From an uncultured Emergencia sp. (lineage in GTDB: Bacteria; Bacillota; Clostridia; Peptostreptococcales; Anaerovoracaceae): a DNA stretch of 5,343 nucleotides. The translations under genes and the position numbers were made by a program. The stretch lies in assembly GCA_902476665.1 (NCBI GenBank), contig CABSEO010000173.1:1-5343 (forward strand). Direction: 5' to 3'. Numbering within the stretch: position 1 is the stretch's first letter; every line of letters begins with the position of its first letter. Under the pieces are notes generated by a model. That model did no database searches, was not told the DNA's origin, and saw nothing but the letters and a program-made list of their open reading frames with translations. Shown here in pieces: positions 4,427 through 5,343 of the stretch.

Positions 4427-5343
4427 ATGAAAAATTTTATACCCGACAATGTAAGTCAGTTCGATAATGTGTATGACGTTTTGAAAGAAAGAGGATTTAT
4501 CGAACAGGTAACAGATGAAGAGGCAGTCAGAGAGCTGCTGGGAAAGGAAAAGATTAAATTTTATATCGGATTTGACCCGACTGCAGACTGCCTGCATATC
4601 GGACACTTTATGCAGGTGATTATTTTAATGTATATGCAGAAATACGGACATACACCGGTGGTTCTGCTGGGCGGCGGTACCGGTATGGTAGGCGATCCGT
4701 CAGGAAGGCAGGATATGCGTCAGATGATGAGCATTGAAACCATTGATGAAAACTGCATGGCTTTCAAGAGACTCTTTGATAAATATCTGGACTTCGATGA
4801 CGAGTGGAAGTATGAGGGTAACGAAGGAGTATATGCTCCGGGTCACCAGAACAGAGAGCCGCTGCCGGGAAAAGCTATCAGTGTAAACAACGCTCACTGG
4901 CTCAGACCTCTTAACTATGTTGAATTTGTAAGAGAAATCGGTACTCACTTTAATGTGAACAACATGCTTAGAGCAGAGTGCTTTAAGCAGAGAATGGAAC
5001 AGGGACTGTCTTTCTTCGAGTTCAACTACATGCTGATGCAGGGATATGACTTCATGGTTATGGCAAGAGATATAGACCTGAAGATGCAGTTCGGCGGAAA
5101 TGACCAGTGGTCTAATATTATCGCTGGCGTGGATCTTTCCAGAAAGGTTTGCGGCAAATCTGTCTACGGCATGACATTCTCGCTTCTGACAAACAGTGAG
5201 GGCAAGAAGATGGGAAAAACTCAGAAAGGCGCTTTGTGGCTGTCTGCTGACAGAACTTCCCCATATGAATTCTATCAGTACTGGAGAAATGTGGCTGACG
5301 CTGACGTTGAAAAATGTCTGAGAATGCTGACATTCCTGCCGAT
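4427..5343 (+). CDS. tyrS: tyrosyl-tRNA synthetase, cut by the right edge
   Basis: This class I synthetase charges tRNA-Tyr with tyrosine. The window shows 305 codons; the rest of the anticodon-binding region and the S4-like C-terminal domain (whole proteins are about 400-430 residues) lie beyond the edge. Motifs are [13 protein letters not shown] (48-60, with the HIGH signature at 57-60), [14 protein letters not shown] (81-94), [11 protein letters not shown] (199-209, with tyrosine-binding Y201, Q205 and D208), [12 protein letters not shown] (223-234) and KMGKT (261-265, the TyrRS form of KMSKS). The ATG is preceded by AGAGGA with 8-nt spacing. Residues about 126-148 look like an insertion relative to the usual DF-KAIMVNNADWL arrangement and contain [17 protein letters not shown]; the reading frame is kept. 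All catalytic signatures are intact, so I expect a working enzyme. The gene has no T-box leader, unlike many Firmicutes tyrS genes. Confidence 0.96.
   Translation, partial: MKNFIPDNVSQFDNVYDVLKERGFIEQVTDEEAVRELLGKEKIKFYIGFDPTADCLHIGHFMQVIILMYMQKYGHTPVVLLGGGTGMVGDPSGRQDMRQMMSIETIDENCMAFKRLFDKYLDFDDEWKYEGNEGVYAPGHQNREPLPGKAISVNNAHWLRPLNYVEFVREIGTHFNVNNMLRAECFKQRMEQGLSFFEFNYMLMQGYDFMVMARDIDLKMQFGGNDQWSNIIAGVDLSRKVCGKSVYGMTFSLLTNSEGKKMGKTQKGALWLSADRTSPYEFYQYWRNVADADVEKCLRMLTFLP

Noticed and set aside
1..5343. A novel defence, mobile or multi-gene accessory system.
   Set aside because: All confident genes are conserved housekeeping genes in a recognisable Firmicutes order; there are no transposases, terminal repeats, CRISPR repeats, tRNA genes or toxin-antitoxin pairs.

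Overview
The window looks like part of a chromosome from a low- to mid-GC Firmicute, most likely a member of the class Clostridia. This rests on strong GAGGAG- and GGAGG-type ribosome binding sites, frequent AGA (Arg) and GGA (Gly) codons, and the order rpmE - prfA - sua5 - rpiB - upp, which is a thinned-out version of the Bacillus/Clostridium arrangement. The protein sequences also read as clostridial, for example the tyrosyl-tRNA synthetase and the C-terminal end of Sua5. A finer placement is not possible by eye.

Layout: All supported genes are on the + strand. The left edge (1-204) holds the 3' end of an unrecognised two-segment membrane protein, closed by a strong intrinsic terminator at 272-312. 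A weakly supported 43-codon frame follows at 380-511. A sigma-A promoter with an extended -10 (508-536) and a structured 5' leader of about 85 nt precede rpmE (629-826, ribosomal protein L31, zinc-binding type), which ends in its own terminator. The 307-nt gap between rpmE and prfA contains no gene. It has a 13-bp inverted repeat, one doubtful and one good terminator-like hairpin, and the prfA promoter. From 1134 an operon-like block runs prfA (peptide chain release factor 1), sua5 (threonylcarbamoyl-AMP synthase), rpiB (ribose-5-phosphate isomerase B) and upp (uracil phosphoribosyltransferase), with gaps of 5-24 nt. A 131-nt structured gap separates upp from tyrS (tyrosyl-tRNA synthetase), which runs off the right edge.

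How the genes relate: This is a translation and nucleotide-housekeeping cluster. L31 is a ribosomal subunit protein, RF1 ends translation, Sua5 makes the precursor for the t6A37 tRNA modification, and TyrRS charges tRNA-Tyr. RpiB supplies ribose-5-phosphate, the precursor of PRPP, and Upp uses PRPP to salvage uracil.

The most notable anomaly is in sua5. Its catalytic domain and linker are intact, but the C-terminal SUA5 domain continues in the -1 frame, so the annotated 312-residue protein ends in about 45 non-homologous residues. Other points worth checking are a roughly 23-residue insertion in TyrRS, the L31 leader, the inverted repeat after rpmE, and the missing prmC next to prfA. I see no mobile element, CRISPR array, tRNA or rRNA gene, and nothing that amounts to a new multi-gene system.
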